A DNA stretch of 64,000 nt from Agarilytica rhodophyticola (GTDB lineage: Bacteria; Pseudomonadota; Gammaproteobacteria; Pseudomonadales; Cellvibrionaceae): assembly GCF_002157225.2 (NCBI RefSeq), contig NZ_CP020038.1, positions 4,618,501 to 4,682,500 of the forward strand, read 5' to 3'. This document shows, piece by piece, positions 31,346 through 40,305 of this stretch. Position numbers and translations under genes: made by a program. Within the stretch, counting starts at the first letter, position 1; each line of letters begins with the position of its first letter. Under the pieces are notes generated by a model. That model was not told the DNA's origin and ran no database searches. It saw nothing but the letters and a program-made list of their open reading frames with translations.

Positions 31346-31445
31346 TGCGCGACTTAACAATTAATTATTTGGCTGCTTTGTGCACAATTTCGAGTGTGCT
31401 AACAGCGACAGATTATCTTTTATCTATCACATACAGGAGTCCTTA

Positions 31446-32756
31446 ATGGCTGATAAGAAAGCACAACTTACGGTCGATGGTTTGGACGATTCTATTGAGT
31501 TACCGGTGTATTCCGGCTCAACAGGACCAGATGTCATTGACGTTAGAGCCCTTACAGGCAAAGGTTTTTTTACCTACGACCCTGGATTTGTATCCACTGC
31601 ATCATGCGAATCTAAAATCACTTATATCGACGGTGGTAAAGGTATGCTTTTGCATCGGGGTTATGCCATCGAAGACCTTGCTGAAAAATCAGATTACCTG
31701 GAAACGTGTTTCTTACTTTTACACGGTGAACTGCCTTCTCAGAAAGAATATGACGAGTTTGTTAGCATTATCCGCAACCATACGATGGTTCACGAATCCA
31801 TTGCACGTTTCTTTAGAGGCTTCCACCACGACTCACATCCGATGGCGATGATGTGCGGCATTGTTGGAGCGCTATCGGCCTTCTATCATGACTCATTGGA
31901 TATCACTAACGAGCGTCATCGTATTATTTCAGCCCATCGTTTGATCGCTAAGATGCCGACTCTTGCTGCAATGTGTTACAAGCATTCTCAAGGTCAACCT
32001 TTCATGTATCCCGACAATAAGTTGGGTTATTCTGAAAATTTCTTACACATGATGTTCGGCACCCCTTGTGACGATCCCCAAGTAAACCCTGTGCTGGCAC
32101 GAGCCATGGATAAAATCTTCCTGTTGCACGCCGATCACGAGCAGAATGCCTCAACTTCCACAGTTCGTTTAGCAGGGTCATCAGGTGCAAACCCTTTTGC
32201 CTGTATCGCATCCGGCATTGCAACACTCTGGGGGCCAGCTCACGGCGGTGCTAACGAGGCTGTATTGTCGATGTTGCAAGAAATCGGCGATGTGAAGAAT
32301 ATTGACAAGTTTATTCAGCGCGCCAAGGATAAAGACGACCCCTTCCGCTTAATGGGATTCGGTCATCGAGTTTACAAAAACTTTGATCCACGCGCCAAAG
32401 TAATGAAAGAAACCTGTGATGAAGTCTTGAGCGTTTTGGGTATTGAAAATGACCCATTGCTAGCGATTGCAAAACGTCTTGAAGAAATTGCGCTGGAAGA
32501 CGAGTACTTCATCAAGAAGAAACTCTACCCTAATGTAGATTTCTACTCGGGTATCATTATGAAAGCTATTGGTATTCCAACCGATATGTTTACTGTGATA
32601 TTCGCTACCGGGCGCACAGTGGGCTGGATCGCTCATTGGCATGAGATGCTGACAGAAGATTACCGTATTGGTCGACCTCGTCAACTTTATACTGGCGAAA
32701 CCAAGCGCGACCTCACAGCTGTTGAAGATCGCAAGCCAGCAAATCCTACTTTCTAA
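31446..32756 (+). CDS. gltA: Citrate synthase (type II, hexameric, NADH-sensitive type)
   Basis: Condenses oxaloacetate and acetyl-CoA to citrate, the entry step of the TCA cycle. The conserved parts are [36 protein letters not shown] (catalytic His) and [15 protein letters not shown] (second His). The 436-residue length is typical of the gram-negative type. I start at ATG 31446 because AGGAG precedes it; an ORF start at 31380 would add 22 atypical residues. Divergent from sdhCDAB. Confidence 0.98.
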   Translation: MADKKAQLTVDGLDDSIELPVYSGSTGPDVIDVRALTGKGFFTYDPGFVSTASCESKITYIDGGKGMLLHRGYAIEDLAEKSDYLETCFLLLHGELPSQKEYDEFVSIIRNHTMVHESIARFFRGFHHDSHPMAMMCGIVGALSAFYHDSLDITNERHRIISAHRLIAKMPTLAAMCYKHSQGQPFMYPDNKLGYSENFLHMMFGTPCDDPQVNPVLARAMDKIFLLHADHEQNASTSTVRLAGSSGANPFACIASGIATLWGPAHGGANEAVLSMLQEIGDVKNIDKFIQRAKDKDDPFRLMGFGHRVYKNFDPRAKVMKETCDEVLSVLGIENDPLLAIAKRLEEIALEDEYFIKKKLYPNVDFYSGIIMKAIGIPTDMFTVIFATGRTVGWIAHWHEMLTEDYRIGRPRQLYTGETKRDLTAVEDRKPANPTF

Positions 32757-32761
32757 AAAGT

Positions 32762-32793
32762 AAAAAAAGGGCTGTAAACACAGCCTTTTTTTT
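32762..32793. terminator. Bidirectional terminator between gltA and the LapG-like gene
   Basis: The stem GGCTGT/ACAGCC with an AAAC loop is flanked by an A run on the left and a T run on the right. It serves gltA rightward and the convergent protease gene leftward. Confidence 0.85.
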
Positions 32794-32796
32794 GTC

Positions 32797-33486
32797 TTAT
32801 TGAAAGAGATTAAGCATTCTGTCATTAAGTTTCTTCCAGCTTGGTAAACTTTTCTGACTGCTACCTTTAATTTTTTTGCCTCTATCTCGCGCCAACCAAA
32901 TACTTTCTCCATTGAAGCTATATACAGGAAAGAGATCTGGCCGCTTAGATGCGGGTAATATCTCTTTTTTAATATTATCTAAGATCAACGGTTCTGCACT
33001 AGGTGTTTGATAATAAGCTAACACCATATGGGCTTGATTATAGGTTAAGGACTTTACATAGGTAATACGAAGTTTGGCTGGGTCAAAAGCAGATTTTAAA
33101 AGCGAGAAATATTTACCTATAGAATAGTCTTCACAATCACCGCCATTGGTAGCCAAAGTTTCTATCGGTGTCGCCCAGTAATCTTCTTGTCCCCAATGCT
33201 CTTGATCACTCAACCACCTTACTTGATTAAAATAGTCATTCGCATGTTGCATTTTTACAAGCTCAGTAATCGTTGGGTTATCGCGATCTTGTTCCATCAA
33301 AATTCCCCAATTAAATACACGTAAGCGTGCATCATTACCATATTCTTTCTCAACACTTTGCAAAGTCGATTCAGGAATAATTGTACTGGCTGCTGCCCAT
33401 GGAGGAACTGCCCACAAAAGAGACATCACCAGAGGCAAAACAAGGGTGAGAATGACATGTTTAATTGTGTGTGTTTTAGCTAACAA
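32797..33486 (-). CDS. LapG-like transglutaminase-fold cysteine protease, periplasmic
   Basis: A 229-residue bacterial transglutaminase-like cysteine peptidase. An N-terminal hydrophobic segment (about 10-33, ending AAAS) acts as signal or anchor. The catalytic triad is C118 in NGGDCEDYS, H153 in QAHMVLAYY and D170 in PLILDNI; the 35- and 17-residue spacing matches LapG of Pseudomonas fluorescens. The acidic residues around the Cys fit the calcium site. LapG cleaves large RTX adhesins when LapD is off. No LapD or LapA homologue is in the window. The TTG start at 33486 is uncertain. Confidence 0.85.
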   Translation of the reverse strand: MLAKTHTIKHVILTLVLPLVMSLLWAVPPWAAASTIIPESTLQSVEKEYGNDARLRVFNWGILMEQDRDNPTITELVKMQHANDYFNQVRWLSDQEHWGQEDYWATPIETLATNGGDCEDYSIGKYFSLLKSAFDPAKLRITYVKSLTYNQAHMVLAYYQTPSAEPLILDNIKKEILPASKRPDLFPVYSFNGESIWLARDRGKKIKGSSQKSLPSWKKLNDRMLNLFQ

Positions 33487-33559
33487 AACGTACTATTATC
33501 ACTATCTAGAAGTTAACAGGCTCCCCCTTAAGGTTAGACAAAGATAGGTGCTAGTGCAC

Positions 33560-33720
33560 AATTTTTCTAGAAGCCACCTGATAACTGCAGTACTTGCCGA
33601 TACAGCATTAAACACAAGCTCAAAATGCTCATTTACGTCAGATAAACTCCGCTTTTCGGTTATTTTTACCTTGCCTCGTCCGTGTTCGAACGTTAGCTAA
33701 CAGCTGCTAGTCGTTATCGT
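33560..33720. other. Non-coding spacer with a possible dispersed-repeat element
   Basis: The spacer between the protease and GTPase genes has a compact GC-mixed block with internal dyads (for example TTTA and TAAA flanking CGTCAGA near 33635-33650) and no open frame. It resembles, from memory only, short elements scattered through marine gammaproteobacterial genomes. Confidence 0.25.
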
Positions 33721-33730
33721 TAAAGCACTT

Positions 33731-34648
33731 TTATGTATGCTTTTTTGTATTATTCTTATTGGCTTTTTTGGCCTGTTTTTTTACGTTCTTTTGTTCTTGT
33801 TCTGCGATTTCTTGCTGCACCATTGTCGGTGTTTCGAGACACAATGGGCCAATGGCACCACTTCGAATGTCGTGGATAAACTGCTCAGATATTTTGGTTA
33901 AGTCGACACGGCCGCCGCTGTATAAGCAACCTCTTTTGCGCCCTATCAACTCAAAAAAATCCATCTCACTGATAGGTAATTTATCTAGAGAGTAACGATC
34001 CAAAAGCCTATCAGGATAGTGCTGTTTTAAAAACTCTGCTGCAAAAAACGCAACATCTTCATACTCCATAGCGGTATCTTTAATAGCTCCTGTAACAGCC
34101 AGACGATAGCTAGAGTTTTCATATTCTTGTTTGGGCCATAAAATACCAGGGGTATCCAGTAACAAAAAATCTTCACGGATCTGGATATATTGCTGCTGTT
34201 TAGTCACAGCAGGCTCATTGCCCGTCTTAGCGATTGCTCTACCGGCTAAAACATTAATCAGCGTTGATTTGCCAACATTGGGAATACCAACAATCATAGC
34301 TCGCATTTTTTTAACACTGCGCGCTTTTTGCGGCAACAATTTCTTACACAGTTCAGGTAGCTTATGAATTTTTGCCTGGTCATGGATGGAAATTGCCAGG
34401 GTCTTCACTGTACGCTCTTGTTCGAGAAACTGCTGCCACAATTGCACCGTATCCATATCGGCTAAGTCACATTTGTTAAGTACTTTAATACAAGGCTTAT
34501 CGCCTCGTAGTTTGGCAATTAAAGGGTTTTCACTACTAAATGGAATCCTACCATCGATGACCTCAATGATAATATCTACATTGGGCAACGATTGTTTTAT
34601 TTCTTTTTGGGCCTTGTGCATGTGCCCTGGATACCATTGAATTGTCAT
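33731..34648 (-). CDS. Circularly permuted ribosome-biogenesis GTPase, YlqF/RbgA family
   Basis: A GTPase for late 50S assembly. The motifs are permuted: G4 NKCD at 58-61 comes before G1 GIPNVGKST at 121-129 and G3 DTPG at 165-168. The N-terminus IQWYPGHMHKAQKEI and the C-terminal helical domain are typical. 305 residues. The last 25 residues are Lys/Asn-rich. It is separated from yceH by about 90 nt and may be co-transcribed with it. Confidence 0.93.
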   Translation of the reverse strand: MTIQWYPGHMHKAQKEIKQSLPNVDIIIEVIDGRIPFSSENPLIAKLRGDKPCIKVLNKCDLADMDTVQLWQQFLEQERTVKTLAISIHDQAKIHKLPELCKKLLPQKARSVKKMRAMIVGIPNVGKSTLINVLAGRAIAKTGNEPAVTKQQQYIQIREDFLLLDTPGILWPKQEYENSSYRLAVTGAIKDTAMEYEDVAFFAAEFLKQHYPDRLLDRYSLDKLPISEMDFFELIGRKRGCLYSGGRVDLTKISEQFIHDIRSGAIGPLCLETPTMVQQEIAEQEQKNVKKQAKKANKNNTKKHT

Positions 34649-34735
34649 GATGCTACTTTATAAAAACCTAAATAGTGATATGTTAATTTAATCGCTATAG
34701 CATAAAAGCTATTAACTCGAGACAATAATTGTGCC

Positions 34736-35407
34736 CTACTCAACAAGTTCCTGCCATTTTTGTTTAAGCTCATCTAGCTCAGACCGAAGACTGGCTACTT
34801 CATCTTCTAATAGAGCAATACGATCTGTTTGCGATAACGTTGATCGAGAGGCTCCAGTCGCCGCAATATCGGTAGCAGGGCTTGATGCCATACTCAAACT
34901 TTCTTGATCATAAAAAAGATGGCTGTAACGAGATTCACGCTTTCCCGGTTCCCTCTCAAGCTTACTTACCATAGCGCCCTCTTCTCTGTCAGCTAACTGC
35001 TGGAGAATGGTTTCCACCTCACTAACATCGTCAAAATCACATAATCGGTTAGTACGCGAACGTAACTCACCAGGGGTCTGTGGGCCACGCAAAAGCATCA
35101 CGCAGATAATCCCAAGCTCTTTGGCACTTAAACGTATTTTACTAAATTCAGTATTACAAAAACGATGCTTGTATTTATTCACCCGGCTACCAAAAACTAC
35201 GGGGGCCACAAGGTTTTTCTTTGCCATATCATCAACAGCATTTTGTACTTCTATCTCTGATAGGTTCATCACAGGCTCGCGATTACTTTTCTGGTTGCAG
35301 GCCGCCGTAAGGCTTTTAAGTGATAATGGGTACTGATCCGGAGTGGTAACTTCCTTCTCAATAAGAGCCCCGACAATACGCGCTTCAATGGCAGATAATT
35401 CAATCAT
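34736..35407 (-). CDS. YceH family protein (DUF480)
   Basis: A 223-residue protein with two winged-helix-like DUF480 repeats. It starts [20 protein letters not shown] and carries [24 protein letters not shown], then [14 protein letters not shown]. The last 30 residues ([16 protein letters not shown]) form a coiled coil. Family function is unknown; DNA or protein binding is plausible from the fold. Confidence 0.88.
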   Translation of the reverse strand: MIELSAIEARIVGALIEKEVTTPDQYPLSLKSLTAACNQKSNREPVMNLSEIEVQNAVDDMAKKNLVAPVVFGSRVNKYKHRFCNTEFSKIRLSAKELGIICVMLLRGPQTPGELRSRTNRLCDFDDVSEVETILQQLADREEGAMVSKLEREPGKRESRYSHLFYDQESLSMASSPATDIAATGASRSTLSQTDRIALLEDEVASLRSELDELKQKWQELVE

Positions 35408-35583
35408 ATGGTCAAAATTCCTATTTTAAAGAGGATGTTAGATAGGCGTGTCAATATGCATAGACTACCCAGCCGCTATATATTATTCACTATATAACGA
35501 CTTAAAATGTAGGCGAAACTGCATATTTTATTAGATCCTGTTTACACTAATTTCATCACACAGGAATGAGAAATACAAAGTAT

Positions 35584-35814
35584 TTAGTTTTTTTTAGCCT
35601 GAGCAGGCACAGCGAATGATGGAACACCAAATTGTTTCGACGGGAGAGTAGGCGCAGTTAAATCTTCTTGGCAGTCATTTGAGTAACCGTTGAATTGCTC
35701 GTCAATTTTAGAAAATAGCACACGACGTTTACGGCGATATTCCTCAAAGCTCAGCCTATGATTCATATGATCATGGCAGAGGTTTTGCAAAATCGTGGCA
35801 TAACTTTTTGACAC
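35584..35814 (-). CDS. Small hypothetical protein, 76 residues
   Basis: I do not recognise a family. The product begins MSKSYATILQNLCHDHMNHR, has a charged helical stretch (SFEEYRRKRRVLFSKIDEQF) and ends in a Pro/Ala-rich, lysine-tailed segment. The GTG start at 35814 has TAGGAG at good spacing, which supports translation. It stands alone between yceH and a 640-nt gap. Confidence 0.6.
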   Translation of the reverse strand: MSKSYATILQNLCHDHMNHRLSFEEYRRKRRVLFSKIDEQFNGYSNDCQEDLTAPTLPSKQFGVPSFAVPAQAKKN

Positions 35815-36452
35815 ACAAACTCCTATTACAAAATATCTAAAACCTAAAATGCTATAAAGCTATAAAAAACAACAAAGCAAAAACTAATATATATGTAATA
35901 TAGCTCTGTCAACTTAGCCCAAACGCAACTAAGTTTAAGCAAAACATAATGATACATGCCCTTTGATTAAGTGATAATCACCTAAACCTATGATAGACAC
36001 ATATAAAGCATAAATACCAGCTCCTGGTCGCAATTACAGCCACTTGTAATAACTAATATAATATTATTTGTACAATATCACCTTAGTAGAAAAAATTTCG
36101 TAACCAATGCACAACCATTATTTTTATTTGATACACGTCGAGCTTTATTACCTTAAATTGTAGCAATCCCCGCCATTATTGCCCACTACTTGCGCTTCTT
36201 CACAATTGTATATCAATCATTCGCCCTCTCCTTGGAGGCAATTGAGTGAGTATCTCTGTAACAGATGTTACAGAGAAGACATAAAAAAAGTAACAAAATG
36301 GTAGTGTTGGCGATGCGAGCCATTGAAAACCGAGAAACATCGTCAAGGGCCGTGGCAAACGGCAGGGGTTTTTAACGATGTTAATCAAGTATTGCTGGAC
36401 GAAATGCCTGATTATCAGATCAATAGAACCTGATTAAGCCTTGAAAAACAGC
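35815..36452. other. Intergenic region with a perfect palindrome and a possible decayed coding remnant
   Basis: No convincing gene. It is AT-rich up to about 36200. A perfect 11-bp inverted repeat lies at 36253-36276. Around 36310-36430 the composition changes to GC-richer DNA. There an open plus-strand frame of about 40 codons (containing PWQTAGVFNDVNQVLLDEMP) ends in TGA but has no start or ribosome site. It may be the tail of a decayed gene. Confidence 0.4.
36253..36276. repeat. Perfect 24-bp palindrome
   Basis: TCTCTGTAACA and TGTTACAGAGA are exact inverted copies separated by GA. No T run follows on either strand, so it fits a dimeric-regulator operator or a recombination site better than a terminator. 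Confidence 0.65.
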
Positions 36453-37541
36453 CTAATTCTTCTTGGAATTGCGTTTACGTTCGTCTTCTAACCTTTTTAC
36501 TTGGCTCTCATAAGCTCGAGTAAAGTGCTCACCAAATAATTCATGGAAACGCTTTTCACGCTCAGATAAGATATTTTGAAAATGCTCACAATAATCATCC
36601 CACATCTTTGCTTTACTGCGTCCTGGTAATAAGGATGCCCCATTTTTAGCCAATAATTTACGCTCAAAATCTTGTGGATCTAACGCTTCGAGCATTTGAC
36701 GATAACCGGATTTGACAGAGGCCAATAAAGCCGCCTGATGGTCACTGACATTATCAAATGCTTCAATTAGTGCATCCCTTATAGCAAGATCTCCAGAATT
36801 AGTCTTAACCAGCATTTTTTCTAACGCCTCAGTAGCGTTAGTAGAAAACTTCAGAGGGTTGTTATTTTCATCCTGAACAGTTGTCACGGCTAAGCGCAAA
36901 TCATTACGCACGCTTGAACGTGTTCGCAGCAACCGCATTAAACCACCAATTAGTACTTGAGTTTGCCTCGTATATTCCTCAATAGCGTGGGCAATAGCCT
37001 GCTGACTCAGCGCTCTGGCATCAATTCCCATATCTTCAATTATTTCTTTGCGCAATTGACCTGCCGATGTTTTATCTCGCAGATCAGCGGTTGCCTTGGC
37101 AGGTTGCGTTCGCACTGTAATCGAGCGCCTATCAACCCCCTGCCTTCTATCTTCCAAGGGTTTACTCAGACTCTCTTTATAAATCAATTTCTGATGGGAT
37201 AAATCAATATCATCTGGTCGCAGACGCAGGGATACTTCAAATGTGTAGCCGCCAATATTAAACCGGTCCCCATCGTTAAGCATGACGGAAGATTCTTTAC
37301 CCAGTGGATGTACAGAACCGTTGATAAAAGTACCGTTAGTGCTGAGGTCTGTAAGACGATAGTCCCCTTGCTGACAATCGATAACACAATGGCGAGCAGA
37401 GACAATACGGTCAGGGTCAGGCAGCACAATATCATTGTTTTTACCCCTGCCAAATAAACTCCGGCTTTGGCGCAGTAAAAAGCGTTGTTGAGATAAATTA
37501 ATGCCTGATGGAGTTCTGATGGCAAAAATCACCATTACCAT
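36453..37541 (-). CDS. TagH-like FHA-domain protein (type VI secretion-associated)
   Basis: A 362-residue protein with an N-terminal FHA domain (about 25-85: GRGKNNDIVL, SARHC, STNGTFING) that binds phosphothreonine. A C-terminal region carries NPLKFSTNATEALEKML, GRSKAKMWDDYCEHFQ and FHELFGEHFTRAYESQ, the pattern of TagH/Fha proteins of type VI secretion. I use ATG 37541 because AGAGG lies 7 nt upstream; an upstream ATG at 37565 has no ribosome site. No other T6SS gene is in the window. Confidence 0.8.
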   Translation of the reverse strand: MVMVIFAIRTPSGINLSQQRFLLRQSRSLFGRGKNNDIVLPDPDRIVSARHCVIDCQQGDYRLTDLSTNGTFINGSVHPLGKESSVMLNDGDRFNIGGYTFEVSLRLRPDDIDLSHQKLIYKESLSKPLEDRRQGVDRRSITVRTQPAKATADLRDKTSAGQLRKEIIEDMGIDARALSQQAIAHAIEEYTRQTQVLIGGLMRLLRTRSSVRNDLRLAVTTVQDENNNPLKFSTNATEALEKMLVKTNSGDLAIRDALIEAFDNVSDHQAALLASVKSGYRQMLEALDPQDFERKLLAKNGASLLPGRSKAKMWDDYCEHFQNILSEREKRFHELFGEHFTRAYESQVKRLEDERKRNSKKN

Positions 37542-38157
37542 AAAGATGCCTCTTTGCAGGCGCATAATAATATGTACCCGATTTCACTAACAACGACAAT
37601 AGCACAATTAAAGCGCCACTGCCGTCAATAACCAATCGCAAATCGCAAATCGCAAATCGCATGAGAATTAATCACATCCAGTAATGCAATTGCGAAAGTT
37701 TACACCAACTCTCGGTGCTTATGGCGAGATTTTCAATGAGTTGCGCTATTAATGTCTGCAGTAATAGTCAAGTACTCTCCTCGTACTCCATTACGTAAGA
37801 GCTACCATAACCAGAGTATCAAGGATAAACGAAGTGCAGATATCCCGGCTGATTGTATTAGTACGCTAGTGCAGCAATGAGCATGCGACCTATAGCAATT
37901 TGGCGCAATTATAAACATCTTTAGCTTTTACATTTAACTAGCCATAGCCTCTAAGGCTGTCTCAATATAGGTATCCAATCACCCATTATTTTATGCCAGA
38001 CCTATAATTTATATAAGCTTGGATGGCTATAACATACCTGCAAACAAAACCCGAAAGTAATAAAAATCAGCAGGGCTGGAACTAAGACTAAAGAGCTTCT
38101 AATAAACTAATATACAACTATACTCGTTATATCTATTTTAATTATGACCACAAAACC
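37542..38157. other. Divergent intergenic region with a 7-bp tandem repeat
   Basis: About 600 nt between the TagH-like and DUF342 genes, with no gene seen. It should contain both promoters. Four perfect copies of AATCGCA run in tandem at 37634-37661. Confidence 0.6.
37634..37661. repeat. Four tandem copies of a 7-bp unit AATCGCA
   Basis: Exact copies start at 37634, 37641, 37648 and 37655. This is a simple-sequence tract, prone to copy-number change, in the leader of the TagH-like gene. Confidence 0.8.
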
Positions 38158-40305
38158 ATGGGCGACAACTCAATAACTGGTACGACAGAAGGTCAAAGCA
38201 GCTCTTCAGACGGGCCGAGTTTTGTTCGCTTAGAGTTTGTTTTAGATAAAGTATCTCGTGAGTTGAGTGTGGAGCTTTGCAGCGCCAATGAAGCGCTGCA
38301 AGTAGATCTTAAAAGCCTGCGTAATATTATCGATTCAGCGGGTTATTCTAATGTCGATATCGATGATGTTACCTTGCTGGATGTGTTAAGGAAGATACGC
38401 AAAAGTGAATTGGGCAAAGTAGCGCTGGGCATTCTATTACCCTCAGCCATGGTAGATCTAGAATTCGATCCAGCAACAAAAGAGCTATTCGCCGTACTCA
38501 GCCAATCTCGCTCAGCACCAGATATTACCTTGGACGTACTTAAGGATAAAATACGTAAAGCAGGTCACGGTGTTTTTAATATCGAGAGCGAGATTCTTAA
38601 AGATATTACACATAAAGCTCAACACAGGGTTTGCGGTCGTTACCTACTTGGGCAAAAAGCTGAATACATTCAAATTGATTATGTGCTAGATGAGGATTCG
38701 GATCAGTTATTTGCAGACCTATCATCTACTGCAAAAAAAATCCCAATAAGTAGTACATCAATATTGGATTCCCTGAAACAACTCAACTACGACGGCTTCC
38801 ACTTCGAAGCCAATATCATAGAAAAAATAGCGGATAACGCAAAAAAAGGGAAACAAGGACGTTACCTTATTGGAACACGACGCAATGCTCATGTTGAGAT
38901 TGAATTCGATGAGGAGCTTATGTCCGCGTATATCACTGTATGTCCGCCCCAGGGAGGCAGAGAACTGGATAAGCATTTATTGGATAAGGCATTGCGCCAG
39001 GCTGGCATTTATTCAAAATCCTGCGATATTAAAGCGTTAAAGCAGGTATTGAAAGAGAAGTCAGCAGATAAATTAGAATTCGCCAGAGGCCGGGAACCGG
39101 TTGACGGTGTCGATGTAGTATTCGAAGCATTAGTTCAAGAAGTAGAATATAACCAACCGAAAGAAAGTAAAACGGGCAAAATAAACTTGCGAGAAATTAT
39201 TAACTTCACGCTAGTAGAAGAAAACGATCAACTAATGCGTCGTATTCCAGCAAAACCCGGAATCAATGGACGAAATGTTAAAGGACAAGTTATTCCCGCT
39301 GTCGAAGCTATCGACACGCCATTTAACGACGACTTACCCGGTACCAAGATAAGCCCGGACGACCCAAACTTATTACTTGCAGATTGTAAAGGGCATCCAG
39401 TGATACTGTCCGATGGTATAAGAGTTGATAACACTATCATCGTTAATGACGTTGACATGAGTACAGGCCATATTAATTACGACGGTTCAGTGATGATAAA
39501 AGGCGAAGTTTGTCCTGGCATGAAAGTGAAGGTTACCGGAGATATAATCGTCAAGGGCGTTGTCAGTAAAGCCTGCCTACAGGCAAAGAATAATATTACT
39601 ATTGAGTGCGGTATTATTGGCTCGGATCCCAACAAAGATGGTGAAGAATCACCACCGGCTATCGTCAAAGCAGGTGGTGATATTCAAGCACAATATATTA
39701 CCCTTGCCGATGTAAACTCCAATGGTAATATTGATGTGAAAGAGTATATTAGTCATTGTAATATTAGCTCGAAAAATAAGGTGTTAGTGGGCCAAAGAGG
39801 CGGTAAAGGTAAAATATTTGGCGGCAGTTGTTATGGTCAAATGGGAGTGTTTGCCAATAGCATCGGCGCCAGTGGCGGAATCAAAACACAGTTGAGTGCA
39901 GGCACTCATCCAAGCCAGCAAAAACAGTTTGAACAACTACTTAAATCTCATAAAAACCGTTTACTGCAGTCACAGCAACTGTCTAAAATTCTACAAAAAT
40001 ATAAAAAAGCAGAGCAGGCGAATCCCGACGATGCTAGCTGTGCACAAAAAGCATCGTCGGTAGAAAAAGTGCTATCCGATATCAGGCAAGAAATAGATAA
40101 AATGTCTCATACAATTGATAGTATTAACCGCATTTTTGACGAATCAAAAAATGCAGAAGTTAGTGTGCGCAGTGAAATGTTTCCGAATGTTACGATCAAC
40201 ATAAATGATTCAGAATTTCCTATTCGCCAAGAATCAAAAGGAGGAATCTTTGTCAAAAAAGGCGATGATATTCGCTGGTTAAACTATTCATCAAAGAAGC
40301 ATTAA
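38158..40305 (+). CDS. FapA/DUF342 domain protein
   Basis: A 715-residue cytoplasmic protein. The N-terminal 300 residues hold repeated small segments (FVRLEFVLDKVSRELSVELC, AMVDLEFDPATKELFAVLS, EYIQIDYVLDEDSDQLFADL), apparently three or four copies of one unit. The DUF342/FapA beta-helix follows (about 335-600, KPGINGRNVKGQVIP, INYDGSVMIKGEVCPGMKV). A coiled coil lies near 600-660. FapA relatives localise flagellar or polar proteins, but no flagellar gene is nearby. The stop overlaps the convergent transporter gene by 4 nt. Confidence 0.82.
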   Translation: MGDNSITGTTEGQSSSSDGPSFVRLEFVLDKVSRELSVELCSANEALQVDLKSLRNIIDSAGYSNVDIDDVTLLDVLRKIRKSELGKVALGILLPSAMVDLEFDPATKELFAVLSQSRSAPDITLDVLKDKIRKAGHGVFNIESEILKDITHKAQHRVCGRYLLGQKAEYIQIDYVLDEDSDQLFADLSSTAKKIPISSTSILDSLKQLNYDGFHFEANIIEKIADNAKKGKQGRYLIGTRRNAHVEIEFDEELMSAYITVCPPQGGRELDKHLLDKALRQAGIYSKSCDIKALKQVLKEKSADKLEFARGREPVDGVDVVFEALVQEVEYNQPKESKTGKINLREIINFTLVEENDQLMRRIPAKPGINGRNVKGQVIPAVEAIDTPFNDDLPGTKISPDDPNLLLADCKGHPVILSDGIRVDNTIIVNDVDMSTGHINYDGSVMIKGEVCPGMKVKVTGDIIVKGVVSKACLQAKNNITIECGIIGSDPNKDGEESPPAIVKAGGDIQAQYITLADVNSNGNIDVKEYISHCNISSKNKVLVGQRGGKGKIFGGSCYGQMGVFANSIGASGGIKTQLSAGTHPSQQKQFEQLLKSHKNRLLQSQQLSKILQKYKKAEQANPDDASCAQKASSVEKVLSDIRQEIDKMSHTIDSINRIFDESKNAEVSVRSEMFPNVTININDSEFPIRQESKGGIFVKKGDDIRWLNYSSKKH

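Larger units (their letters stand above)
30833..31445. promoter_or_regulatory. sdhC-gltA divergent control region
   Basis: About 610 nt without a gene. It separates the two arms of the TCA block and holds the tandem repeat at 31135-31178 and the gltA promoter at 31318-31345. The sdh promoter is not obvious. The sequence is strongly AT-rich between about 31060 and 31260. Confidence 0.8.

Noticed and set aside
31380-31445. N-terminal extension of citrate synthase
   Set aside because: The extra 22 residues have no family similarity, and AGGAG directly precedes the ATG at 31446.
36200-36388. 62-codon minus-strand frame as a gene
   Set aside because: It crosses the perfect palindrome, has low-complexity aromatic content and no ribosome site.
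37634-37661. Short repeat array as a CRISPR
   Set aside because: 7-bp head-to-tail units without spacers; no cas gene in the window.
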